A stretch of DNA of 64,000 bases. It comes from an uncultured Duncaniella sp. GTDB lineage: Bacteria; Bacteroidota; Bacteroidia; Bacteroidales; Muribaculaceae. Below, in pieces: positions 51,997 through 59,546 of the stretch. The position numbers and the translations under genes were made by a program. The stretch covers positions 1-64,000 of the forward strand of contig CAJUKP010000007.1 of the NCBI GenBank assembly GCA_910587165.1, in the 5' to 3' direction. The first letter of the stretch is position 1, and each line of letters begins with the position of its first letter. The notes under the pieces were generated by a model. That model saw nothing but the letters and a program-made list of their open reading frames with translations. It did no database searches and was not told the DNA's origin.

Positions 51997-52039
51997 CTTT
52001 CGTTTTCTTTCGTTTTATTTTGTCGGATATTTTCGTTTT
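51997..52039 (+). promoter_or_regulatory. Tandem operator-like repeats before the split transketolase genes
   Basis: CTTTCGTTTT occurs twice back to back (51997-52006 and 52007-52016), and TTTTCGTTTT again at 52030-52039 between the -33 and -7 boxes. Ten-base direct repeats with a CTTTCG core resemble operators of DeoR-family repressors. The adjacent DeoR gene is the natural candidate to bind them. Confidence 0.6.
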
Positions 52040-52049
52040 AATACCTTTG
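52019..52049 (+). promoter_or_regulatory. Bacteroidota promoter of the sugar operon
   Basis: TTTG, 19 bases, TACCTTTG: both boxes exact, 26 bases before the start at 52076. The third operator-like repeat sits inside the spacer. Confidence 0.85.
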
Positions 52050-52075
52050 CGGCATCAACCTTTCAAAACTTACCA

Positions 52076-52915
52076 ATGAGAACTCAAGAGCTGGCCTTGC
52101 AGGCCGAAATAAACCGAAAGCGGCTCATAGACATTGTGTTTGCCGCCCGTGCCGGACACATCGGAGGCGATCTCTCATGCCTCAATGTGCTGACGGCTCT
52201 ATATTTCGATGTGATGAATGTCTCCCCCGACAAGACATCCGACCCCGACCGTGACCGCTTCATCCTGAGCAAGGGCCATTGTGTCGAGGCTCTGTATGTC
52301 ACACTTGAATCGAAAGGCTTCATGCAGCCCGGAGTGCTGGACACCCTGGGCCAGTATGGTTCCATACTTTCCGGTCATCCCACCATCGAGGTCCCCGGCA
52401 TCGAGGTCAACACCGGCGCACTGGGCCACGGCCTCTCCATCGGAGTCGGTATGGCCATAGCCGCCAAGATGGACTCGCGCCCCTACCGCACATACGTTGT
52501 CATGGGCGACGGCGAACAGGGTGAAGGCTCTATCTACGAGGCAGCGATGGCCGCCAACCAGTATCATCTCGATAATCTCGTGGCCATAATCGACCGCAAC
52601 CACCTCCAGATCAGCGGCAACACAGAGGATGTGATGGCGCTTGACGACATCAAGGAGCGTTGGAGCGCGTTCGGATGGGATGTGAAGAGAATGAACGGCG
52701 ACGATATGGCCGACATTGTCCGCACCTTCTCGGAGATCGACTATTCATGCGGGAAACCCCACCTGCTCATATCTGAGACCACCAAGGGCAAGGGCATATC
52801 CTTCATGGAGAACAAGGCTTCGTGGCATCACGGAGTGCCCACCGCCGAGCAGCACGCCATGGCTGTGGAAGAAATCAACAACCGTATCAAAGACTTAGAG
52901 AAGACACTGAAATGA
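52076..52915 (+). CDS. Transketolase, N-terminal (TPP pyrophosphate-binding) subunit
   Basis: 279 residues, the first half of a split transketolase. TPP motif GDGEQGEGS...N (MGDGEQGEGSIYEAAMAANQ with IIDRNHLQISG after it), substrate-side His in LSKGHCVEALY and GALGHGLSIGVGMA. It needs the C-terminal subunit encoded next, whose ATG overlaps its stop (ATGA). Split transketolases occur for housekeeping and for dedicated substrates (for example apulose 4-phosphate or sulphosugar phosphates); the operon context with a kinase and isomerase points to a dedicated sugar pathway. Confidence 0.93.
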   Translation: MRTQELALQAEINRKRLIDIVFAARAGHIGGDLSCLNVLTALYFDVMNVSPDKTSDPDRDRFILSKGHCVEALYVTLESKGFMQPGVLDTLGQYGSILSGHPTIEVPGIEVNTGALGHGLSIGVGMAIAAKMDSRPYRTYVVMGDGEQGEGSIYEAAMAANQYHLDNLVAIIDRNHLQISGNTEDVMALDDIKERWSAFGWDVKRMNGDDMADIVRTFSEIDYSCGKPHLLISETTKGKGISFMENKASWHHGVPTAEQHAMAVEEINNRIKDLEKTLK

Positions 52916-53841
52916 AAGCCTGCCGAAAGAGTTTCACCGAGGAGCTCCTTGAGAGAGCCCGTCAAGATAAAGATATAGTTGTGGTGACCACCGACGCCAG
53001 AGGCTCGGTGACACTCACCGATTTTGCCGAAGAGCTTCCCGCCCAGTTCGTGGAGTGCGGCATAGCCGAGCAGAATGCAGTGGGCATAGCCTCCGGACTG
53101 GCCCATAGCGGCAAGAAGGTCTTCGCCTGCGGCCCTGCCTGTTTCTATGTGGCCCGCTCGCTCGAGCAGGTCAAGGTGGATATGGCCTACAGCGAGAATC
53201 CGGTGAAGATTCTCGGCGTGAGCGGCGGAGTGGCCTACGGTGCACTCGGAGCCACCCACCACAGTCTGCACGACATCGCCGTGCTCCGCACATTCCCCGG
53301 GATGAACATCGTGCTCCCCTCCGATGCCCGCCAGACCCGCAAGCTCGTCGACATCCTCGTGGACTATCCTCATCCTACCTACGTCCGTGTCGGACGTGCG
53401 GGAGTGCCCGATGTGTATGAGAATGATGATTTCGATTTCGCTCCCGGCAAGGCAGTCAAACTGCTCGAGGGTGACGACCTCACCATCATAGCCGCCGGAG
53501 AGATGGTATGGCACGCGCTCCAGGCCGGACGTCAGCTGGCCGAGGAGGGGATAAAGGCCCGTGTGCTCGATATGTCGTGGATCAAACCGTGTGACGAGCA
53601 GGCCGTCCTTGACGCTGCCCGTGAGACCGGCCGCATCATCACCGTCGAGGAACACAGCAAGTTCGGCGGACTCGGCGCGATGGTGACCGAAATCCTCGCC
53701 GAAAACCCCGTGCCGGTGAAGATTCTCGGCATACCTGACGAGAACGTTGTCCACGGCACAAACACAGAAATTTTCCATCACTACGGATTAGATGCCGAAG
53801 GAATAGTGAAATCTGCAAAACATTTTGTAACTTCGCACTGA
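52912..53841 (+). CDS. Transketolase, C-terminal (pyrimidine-binding) subunit
   Basis: 309 residues. Pyrimidine-binding domain with the catalytic Glu in FVECGIAEQNAVGIASGLA, HHSLHDIAVLRTFPGMNIV, and a C-terminal transketolase domain (GEMVWHALQAGRQLAEEGIK, ARVLDMSWIKPCD). It completes the enzyme with the preceding gene, to which it is coupled by a 4-base overlap. The longer frame begins inside the upstream gene in another phase. Function as in the previous entry. Confidence 0.93.
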   Translation: MKACRKSFTEELLERARQDKDIVVVTTDARGSVTLTDFAEELPAQFVECGIAEQNAVGIASGLAHSGKKVFACGPACFYVARSLEQVKVDMAYSENPVKILGVSGGVAYGALGATHHSLHDIAVLRTFPGMNIVLPSDARQTRKLVDILVDYPHPTYVRVGRAGVPDVYENDDFDFAPGKAVKLLEGDDLTIIAAGEMVWHALQAGRQLAEEGIKARVLDMSWIKPCDEQAVLDAARETGRIITVEEHSKFGGLGAMVTEILAENPVPVKILGIPDENVVHGTNTEIFHHYGLDAEGIVKSAKHFVTSH

Positions 53842-53876
53842 TTGCCAAATCCAAATCTTTTTTACCTTAAATCATC

Positions 53877-55358
53877 ATGAAAAATCAAGTGATCGCCATA
53901 GATCAGAGCACATCGGCCACCAAGGCCATGCTCTTCAGTGCGGAAGGCAAAATGCTCAAGCGTGTCAACGTGGCTCATGCTCAGATCTATCCCCGCAAGG
54001 GATGGGTGGAGCATGATGCCATGGAGATATACGCCAACACCCTCTCGGCCATACGCGAGCTGCTCGCCGACCGTGAGGCTGACGGTACAAACTATTCACT
54101 CGCCATAACCAACCAGCGCGAGACCGTGGTGGTGTGGGACAAGGAGACCGGGCTTCCGGTCTACAATGCCGTGGTGTGGCAGTGTATGCGCGGTGAGGAG
54201 ATATGCCGTAATCTCAGGGATGCAGGTCAGGAAGAAACCGTGCGCTCACGCGCCGGTCTGCTCATCGACCCCTTCTTCTCTGCCAGCGGTGTGAAGTGGA
54301 TCCTCGACAATGTCGAGGGTGCGCGCGAGAAGGCCGATGCAGGCACACTCGCCATGGGCACCATAGAGACATGGCTCATCTGGAAGCTCACAGCCGGACG
54401 CAGCTTCGTCACCGACTATACCAACGCATCACGCACGATGCTCTTCAATATCCACACCATGGACTGGGATGACGAGCTGCTGGCACTGTTCGGTGTCAAC
54501 CGTTCGATGCTCGCCCGTCCGCTCCCATGCGACAGCATATTCGGAGTCACCACTCTCGACGGTCTGTTCGACACCCCGGTGGTGATAGCCGGAGCGATAG
54601 GCGACTCCCATGGCGCGCTTGTGGGTCAGACCTGTTTCGAGGCCGGCCTCGGCAAGGCCACCTACGGCACAGGCTCTTCAGTGATGGTCAATATCGGCGA
54701 GAATGCGGCTCCCGCACCCGAAGGTCTGGTGACCTCGGTGGGATTCGCTGCTCTCGGCAAGGTGTTCTATGCCTTTGAAGGCAACATTCATTGCACCGGA
54801 GCGACCCTGAAATGGCTTCAGGACAAGCTTCAGCTCATCACATCGCCCGCCGAGACAGAGGAACTCGCCACATCGCTCCCCAGCAACGAGGGTGTGTATC
54901 TCGTGCCTGCCTTTGCCGGACTTGGCGCCCCGTGGTGGAATCCCAACGCCCGCGCCGCGGTGTTCGGCATGACCCTCGACACCGGTAAGGCCCACGTGGC
55001 ACGTGCCGGACTCGAGTCGATAGCCTATCAGATCACCGATCTGGTGAGCGCCATGACCGAACGCGCCGGAATCTCAGTGAAAGGTCTGCGTGTCGACGGC
55101 GGTCCAACCCGCAACAACTTCCTCATGCAGTTCCAGGCCGACTGTCTCGACGTGCCCGTGGATATCTCCGACATCGAGGAGGCCTCGGCTTACGGAGCAT
55201 TCATCATGAACCGCTACGCCCTCGGCCTGTGGAAGACATTCGGCGAGGCTGCCGCCACCCGCAAGAGCCGTGCCGTCAAGCAGCCCGACTCCTCCGTGCG
55301 CCACTTGATGGAGCAGTGGCGTGAAGGATGGAGACACGCCATAGACAAACTCATGTAA
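53877..55358 (+). CDS. FGGY-family carbohydrate kinase (glycerol-kinase-like branch)
   Basis: 493 residues. FGGY signatures: AIDQSTSATKAMLF at the N-terminus, TNQRETVVVWDKETG, WQCMRG, TNASRTMLFNI, ATYGTGSSVMVN, and in the C-terminal half AFAGLGAPWWNPNARA and VDGGPTRNNFLMQFQAD. The sequence resembles glycerol kinase most, but sugar kinases for ribulose, xylulose or apulose share these motifs. Placed between the split transketolase and an isomerase, it most likely phosphorylates the ketose made by the isomerase. It starts 35 bases after the transketolase stop. Confidence 0.9.
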   Translation: MKNQVIAIDQSTSATKAMLFSAEGKMLKRVNVAHAQIYPRKGWVEHDAMEIYANTLSAIRELLADREADGTNYSLAITNQRETVVVWDKETGLPVYNAVVWQCMRGEEICRNLRDAGQEETVRSRAGLLIDPFFSASGVKWILDNVEGAREKADAGTLAMGTIETWLIWKLTAGRSFVTDYTNASRTMLFNIHTMDWDDELLALFGVNRSMLARPLPCDSIFGVTTLDGLFDTPVVIAGAIGDSHGALVGQTCFEAGLGKATYGTGSSVMVNIGENAAPAPEGLVTSVGFAALGKVFYAFEGNIHCTGATLKWLQDKLQLITSPAETEELATSLPSNEGVYLVPAFAGLGAPWWNPNARAAVFGMTLDTGKAHVARAGLESIAYQITDLVSAMTERAGISVKGLRVDGGPTRNNFLMQFQADCLDVPVDISDIEEASAYGAFIMNRYALGLWKTFGEAAATRKSRAVKQPDSSVRHLMEQWREGWRHAIDKLM

Positions 55359-55391
55359 CCTCAACTCTTACCTTAATATATAATTATCCTC

Positions 55392-56819
55392 ATGAAGACT
55401 GATAAGAAACAATGCTTTGGCGTGATCATCGGAACACGCGCTTACTTCAATTCCGAACTTGCCCGCGACGTGCGCAAGCAGCTCCTCAAGACCCTCGAGG
55501 AACAGGGCTATGACTATGTGATCCTCCCCGAGGATGCCACTCCCACCGGCAGCAGCTCCATCGAGACCCGTGAGGACGGTCTCAAGTGTGCCGAGCTCTT
55601 CCGTCAGAACCGTGACCGCATCGACGGTATCATCGTGTCGCTCCCCAACTTCGGATTCGAGATCGGCATCATCAATGCCATCTCGGTTGCCGATCTCAAC
55701 GTGCCCGTGCTTGTGCAGGCCTGTGACGACGAGAATGACAAGGTGGATCTCGACAGCCGCCGCGATGCATTCTGCGGCAAGATCTCCGTATGCAACAACC
55801 TGTATCAGTATGGTATCCCCTTCACCGACACCACACTCCATACCTATTCGATCTATTCACCCCTCCTCGCCGAGGATATCAACCGTTTCGCCGGCATCTG
55901 CCGCGTGGTCAACGGTCTGCGCCACTGCCGCATCGGCCAGATAGGCACCCGTCCCCTCGGTTTCAACACCTGCCGTGCCAGCGAGAAGCTTCTCCAGCGT
56001 TCGGGCATCACTGTGGTTCCCGCCGACCTGAGCGAGATCATCTTCGCCGCCGAGGCCATCAAGGAGGACGATCCCGAACTGGCAGCCTACATAGCCAAGA
56101 CCACCTCCTATGCCGAGGTGCCCGAAGACTATAAGAGCAAAGTGTCCAAGCAGTGCCGTTTCGGTCTGGCTGTGGAGCGTTGGGTCAAGGCCAATCAGGT
56201 GGACGCCGTTGCCATCCAGTGCTGGGACTCCCTGGAGCAGAACTATGGCTGCGCCGCCTGCGTGACCATGAGTATGCTCTCCGACAAGAACATCCCCGCC
56301 GCCTGCGAGACCGATATCGCCGGTGCGGTGTCGATGCTCGCGCTCACACTGGCCTCCAAGAAGCCTGCCGCTCTTGCCGACTGGAACAACAACTTCGCCG
56401 AGGACCGCAACAAGTGCGTCTGCACACATTGCGGCAACTTCCCCCGCCACTTCATCGGCAATGACAATCTCCGTCTCGGCCCGCTCGGTGTGCTCGGCCG
56501 CACACTCGGCAAGGTCAACACCTTCGGCGCTGTCTATGCCAAGGTGAGCGAAGGCCCCTTCACCTACTTCCGCATCTCCACCGACGATCCCAAGGGTTGC
56601 ATCAAGGCTTATCTCGGCGAGGGCCGCATGACCAACGATCCCTACGGAATGGACGGCTGCATCGTGGTGACCGAAGTGCCCGAACTCCAGAAGCTCATGA
56701 AGTATATCTGCAAGAACGGATTCGAGCATCACGTGGGTATGTGCCGCGCCGACGTGGCCGACATCATCGAGGAGGCCATCGAAAGCTACCTTGGCTGGAA
56801 TCTCTACGTCCACAAGTAA
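55392..56819 (+). CDS. L-fucose/L-arabinose isomerase-like protein
   Basis: 475 residues. Fucose-isomerase superfamily: N-terminal Rossmann-like part (FGVIIGTRAYFNSELARDV, IDGIIVSLPNFGFEIGIINA), a central region with RIGQIGTRPLGFNTCRASEK, and the C-terminal domain with DAVAIQCWDSLEQNYGCAAC, PAACETDIAGAVSM and RNKCVCTHCGNFPRH. The acidic and His metal ligands expected of this family are partly visible (Glu in CETD, His in THCGNF). It probably isomerises an aldose to the ketose that the neighbouring kinase phosphorylates. The exact substrate is not evident. Confidence 0.85.
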   Translation: MKTDKKQCFGVIIGTRAYFNSELARDVRKQLLKTLEEQGYDYVILPEDATPTGSSSIETREDGLKCAELFRQNRDRIDGIIVSLPNFGFEIGIINAISVADLNVPVLVQACDDENDKVDLDSRRDAFCGKISVCNNLYQYGIPFTDTTLHTYSIYSPLLAEDINRFAGICRVVNGLRHCRIGQIGTRPLGFNTCRASEKLLQRSGITVVPADLSEIIFAAEAIKEDDPELAAYIAKTTSYAEVPEDYKSKVSKQCRFGLAVERWVKANQVDAVAIQCWDSLEQNYGCAACVTMSMLSDKNIPAACETDIAGAVSMLALTLASKKPAALADWNNNFAEDRNKCVCTHCGNFPRHFIGNDNLRLGPLGVLGRTLGKVNTFGAVYAKVSEGPFTYFRISTDDPKGCIKAYLGEGRMTNDPYGMDGCIVVTEVPELQKLMKYICKNGFEHHVGMCRADVADIIEEAIESYLGWNLYVHK

Positions 56820-56833
56820 TAAGTAATATCTGA

Positions 56834-56881
56834 CTTCCGTCCCGGAGCGGCCTCTCCGGAGTCTCGTCGCCGGGACGGAAG
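56834..56881 (+). terminator. Strong hairpin between the isomerase-like and permease genes
   Basis: CTTCCGTCCCGG and CCGGGACGGAAG form a 12-bp perfect stem with a 24-base loop. There is no T-run, so it may stabilise the upstream mRNA or reduce read-through to the permease rather than end transcription. Confidence 0.5.
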
Positions 56882-56923
56882 CCTCACATATCAGTCATAA
56901 CACCTACATCCCATTCCACCCTT

Positions 56924-57946
56924 ATGGTACTTGTCAACAACTACGCACTCGCACTCATCTGCTGCATCTACTGCTGCCTCTGCTGGGGCTCGTGGTCCAA
57001 CACGCTCAAGATGGTGCAGGACAAGAAGTGGAGCTTCGAGCTCTACTACTGGGACCTTACCATCGGCCTTTTCATCACGGCCGTCATAGGCGCTCTGACC
57101 CTCGGCTCGTTCGGTACGGACGGCCCCTCATTCTTCCAGAATCTCAGTGAGTGCGATCCCGGCTCACTCGGCTGGGCTGTGCTCGGCGGCATCGTCTGGA
57201 ACTTCGCCAACATATTCCTCACAGCAGCCATAGCCATCGCGGGAATGTCGATCGGCTTCCCTCTCGGAGGTGGCCTCGGATGGATAGGCGGCATCATATT
57301 CAACTATCTGCTCATACTTCTGAGCGGTGAGGTCTATCCCGGCAATTCCACCATGCTCTGGATAGGTATAGTCATTGTGGTGGCTGCCATCCTGCTCTGC
57401 ACCGAAGTGTACCGCAGGACCTCATCAGGCGCCAACACCACTCCCGTCAAGGGTATAGTGCTCGCCGTAGTGGCCGGCATCGGCCTGATCTTCTTCTATG
57501 GCCTTGTGGTCAAGTCGATCAGCCCCGAATATGTTGCAGGCGGCACCGGCACCCTCACCCCCTACACCGCGATCGTCGGCTTCGCTGTCGGCATCCTTGT
57601 GTCGACCCCCGTTTTCAACACAATAGCCATGCGCAATCCCGTCGAGGGAACCAGAATGACCATGCAGGACTATCGCAACGGTTCCTCCCGCACACATCTC
57701 ATCGGCATTCTCGGCGGTGTGATCTGGATGAGCGGTATGGTGGTAAGTTTCATGGGCGCAGGCAGTGCCAACCCCGCCGTGGCCTACGCGCTCAGCAATG
57801 CCGCTCCCGTAGTGGCCATGCTCTGGGGATTCTTCGTATGGAAAGAGTTCAAGGGAGCTTCATCACGCACCATGCAGCTTCTTGCCGCGATGTTCACCCT
57901 CTTTGTGGCCGGACTCGTGATAATAACCCTCTCCAACTCAAATTGA
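56924..57946 (+). CDS. DMT-superfamily (ureide permease/GRP-like) transporter
   Basis: 340 residues, about ten membrane helices. Motifs LCWGSWSNTLKM, FELYYWDLTIGLF, GGIVWNFANIFLTAAIAIAG and GMSIGFPLGGGLGWIGGII fit the bacterial ureide permease/sugar-uptake branch of the drug/metabolite transporter superfamily. As last gene of the transketolase, kinase, isomerase cluster it is the likely importer of the sugar. A weaker role in nucleoside or ureide uptake cannot be excluded. Confidence 0.83.
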   Translation: MVLVNNYALALICCIYCCLCWGSWSNTLKMVQDKKWSFELYYWDLTIGLFITAVIGALTLGSFGTDGPSFFQNLSECDPGSLGWAVLGGIVWNFANIFLTAAIAIAGMSIGFPLGGGLGWIGGIIFNYLLILLSGEVYPGNSTMLWIGIVIVVAAILLCTEVYRRTSSGANTTPVKGIVLAVVAGIGLIFFYGLVVKSISPEYVAGGTGTLTPYTAIVGFAVGILVSTPVFNTIAMRNPVEGTRMTMQDYRNGSSRTHLIGILGGVIWMSGMVVSFMGAGSANPAVAYALSNAAPVVAMLWGFFVWKEFKGASSRTMQLLAAMFTLFVAGLVIITLSNSN

Positions 57947-57981
57947 CAGTTTTTCATGTGCGATAAATAAGTTTGAAAGGG

Positions 57982-58035
57982 ACAGAGGAGGCATCCTATA
58001 GTCGTGAGACTGTGTTTGCATCCTCTGTTTTTTTT
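57982..58035 (+). terminator. Terminator after the sugar operon
   Basis: ACAGAGGA.GC pairs with GCATCCTCTGT, followed by eight T. It lies about 35 bases after the permease stop and reaches into the stop codon of the convergent NUDIX gene. Confidence 0.85.
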
Positions 58036-58537
58036 ATTTGTCTCCGAACAGACGTTCGAACTCCTTCTCGAAATTGGGTGTGAATATATCGTGCCCCAAG
58101 GCGTCGCGTATCTCCTGCATGGTCCAGAACCGTCCGCCGTCAAGCTCTTCGGACGGCCGTGGAATGAAGGGGGTGACGGTGCGGAAGCAGTTGATGAGTT
58201 CGCGCTCACGGTCGGATTCGAACACATAGCGGTCAAGCGGCTCCGGAGTGAACTCCTCGAGCCCGAGCTCCTCGCGGGCTTCGCGGCGGAGAGCGTCGGC
58301 CACCTCCTCGCCATAGTCTATGTGGCCTCCAACGGCGGTGTCCCAGCGTCCGGGCTGGATGTCTTTCCATTCAGGGCGTTTCTGAAGGTACAGACGGCCC
58401 TGAGGGTCGAATACATGGAGGTGGACCACCGGATGGAGCAGTTTGCTGCCGCAATGGCATTGGCCGCGGGTGGCTTTTCCGGTCACATTGCCATTCTCGT
58501 CGACAATGGGGAAGATTTCGTCGGAATTATCGGTCAT
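58034..58537 (-). CDS. NUDIX hydrolase (isopentenyl-diphosphate-isomerase-like group)
   Basis: 167 residues. Nudix box GGHIDYGEEVADALRREA plus REELGL, with GKATRGQCHCGSKLLHPVVH at the start as in the IDI-like COG1443 group. Members hydrolyse nucleoside or other diphosphates; the true substrate is unknown and IDI activity is not implied. Single gene, convergent with the sugar operon and sharing its terminator region. Confidence 0.88.
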   Translation of the reverse strand: MTDNSDEIFPIVDENGNVTGKATRGQCHCGSKLLHPVVHLHVFDPQGRLYLQKRPEWKDIQPGRWDTAVGGHIDYGEEVADALRREAREELGLEEFTPEPLDRYVFESDRERELINCFRTVTPFIPRPSEELDGGRFWTMQEIRDALGHDIFTPNFEKEFERLFGDK

Positions 58538-58589
58538 TGGATTGATTTTGATGTTTGCTGATAGTCAGTGAACTTTATAGATATGTAAA

Positions 58590-58647
58590 GACATAGGAAA
58601 CACATTCTTCCGGATATCTGTCCGGTGAGAAATGTGTTTCCTATGTC
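58590..58647. repeat. Perfect 17-bp hairpin between aquaporin and NUDIX genes
   Basis: GACATAGGAAACACATT (58590-58606) pairs with AATGTGTTTCCTATGTC (58631-58647). The loop holds a second stem, CCGGA/TCCGG (58610-58625). It has the GGAAACA/TGTTTCC core seen in other hairpins here. It lies downstream of the minus-strand aquaporin gene and may end its transcript. Confidence 0.85.
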
Positions 58648-58685
58648 ATTTTGTCAAGTACCGCTCAGACTGAGTCTGACCGTTT

Positions 58686-59375
58686 TTATTTGCCTTTGAG
58701 CACATTCCATACGGCTGAGGATGCGAATGCGCCGAGGAACGGGGCCACGATGAAGAGCCAGAGCTGGCTGATGGGGGTGCAGTCGCCGCTGATGGCTGAG
58801 AAGATGGCCGGGCCGATGGAACGGGCGGGGTTGACTGAGGTTCCGGTGACGGGGATGCAGACGATGTGGACGAGCACGAGGGTCAGACCGATTGCCAGAC
58901 CGGCGAAAGCTCCGGCACCTTTTTTCTCATCTGTCGAGCCAAGCACCACAAGCACGAAAATGAATGTGAACACGGCTTCGGCTATGAATGCCTGCCACAT
59001 CGAGCCGTCGGCAAAAGAATTGGCTCCGGTTGATGTGCCGCCGAGATGGCCGCCTGTCGATACGAGCACCCAGAGGACAAATGACGCGAGGATTGCGCCG
59101 ATGCACTGGAACACCATGTAGCCTGCCGCTTCCTTGCCGCTCATGCGTCCGTTGGCCCACACGCCGAGTGTGATGGCGGGGTTGATGTGGCAACCTGAAA
59201 TTCCACCGATGGCGTAGGCCATGCCTACCACGGAAAGGCCGAAGGCGAAGGCTACGGCAAGGGTTGATGCGTTTGCGGCTCCGTTGAGACCGTCAAATCC
59301 TGAGAAGATGGCGCTTCCGCAGCCCATCAGAACCAGTACGAAGGTTCCGATCATTTCTGCCAGATACTTTTTCAT
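58686..59375 (-). CDS. aqpZ: Aquaporin (MIP family, AqpZ-like)
   Basis: 229 residues, six helices. Two NPA motifs: SGCHINPAITLGVWANG and TGTSVNPARSIGPAIF. The selectivity-filter region after the second NPA (NPARSIGP) with Arg is as in water-selective AqpZ; length typical. Water channel in the inner membrane. A TAACTTTA near-match to the -7 box lies upstream around 59433. Confidence 0.92.
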   Translation of the reverse strand: MKKYLAEMIGTFVLVLMGCGSAIFSGFDGLNGAANASTLAVAFAFGLSVVGMAYAIGGISGCHINPAITLGVWANGRMSGKEAAGYMVFQCIGAILASFVLWVLVSTGGHLGGTSTGANSFADGSMWQAFIAEAVFTFIFVLVVLGSTDEKKGAGAFAGLAIGLTLVLVHIVCIPVTGTSVNPARSIGPAIFSAISGDCTPISQLWLFIVAPFLGAFASSAVWNVLKGK

Positions 59376-59475
59376 TTTGTAGGTGGGGTGTGTTTAAAAT
59401 GTTAGTAAATAGTTTCGTGAGTGCGTAAAGTTAACTAAAAAATGTTAGTATATCAAATTATTGCCGGAAATTCCG

Positions 59476-59483
59476 TATTTTTG
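59476..59483 (+). promoter_or_regulatory. Bacteroidota -7 box before the C69 dipeptidase
   Basis: TATTTTTG, exact to TAnnTTTG, about 63 bases before the start at 59547. No convincing -33 box. Confidence 0.5.
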
Positions 59484-59546
59484 CATTAACTAAACAATAA
59501 CACGTACATACATTTTTAAGTTCACGCCAATCATTACAAGTTTTAT

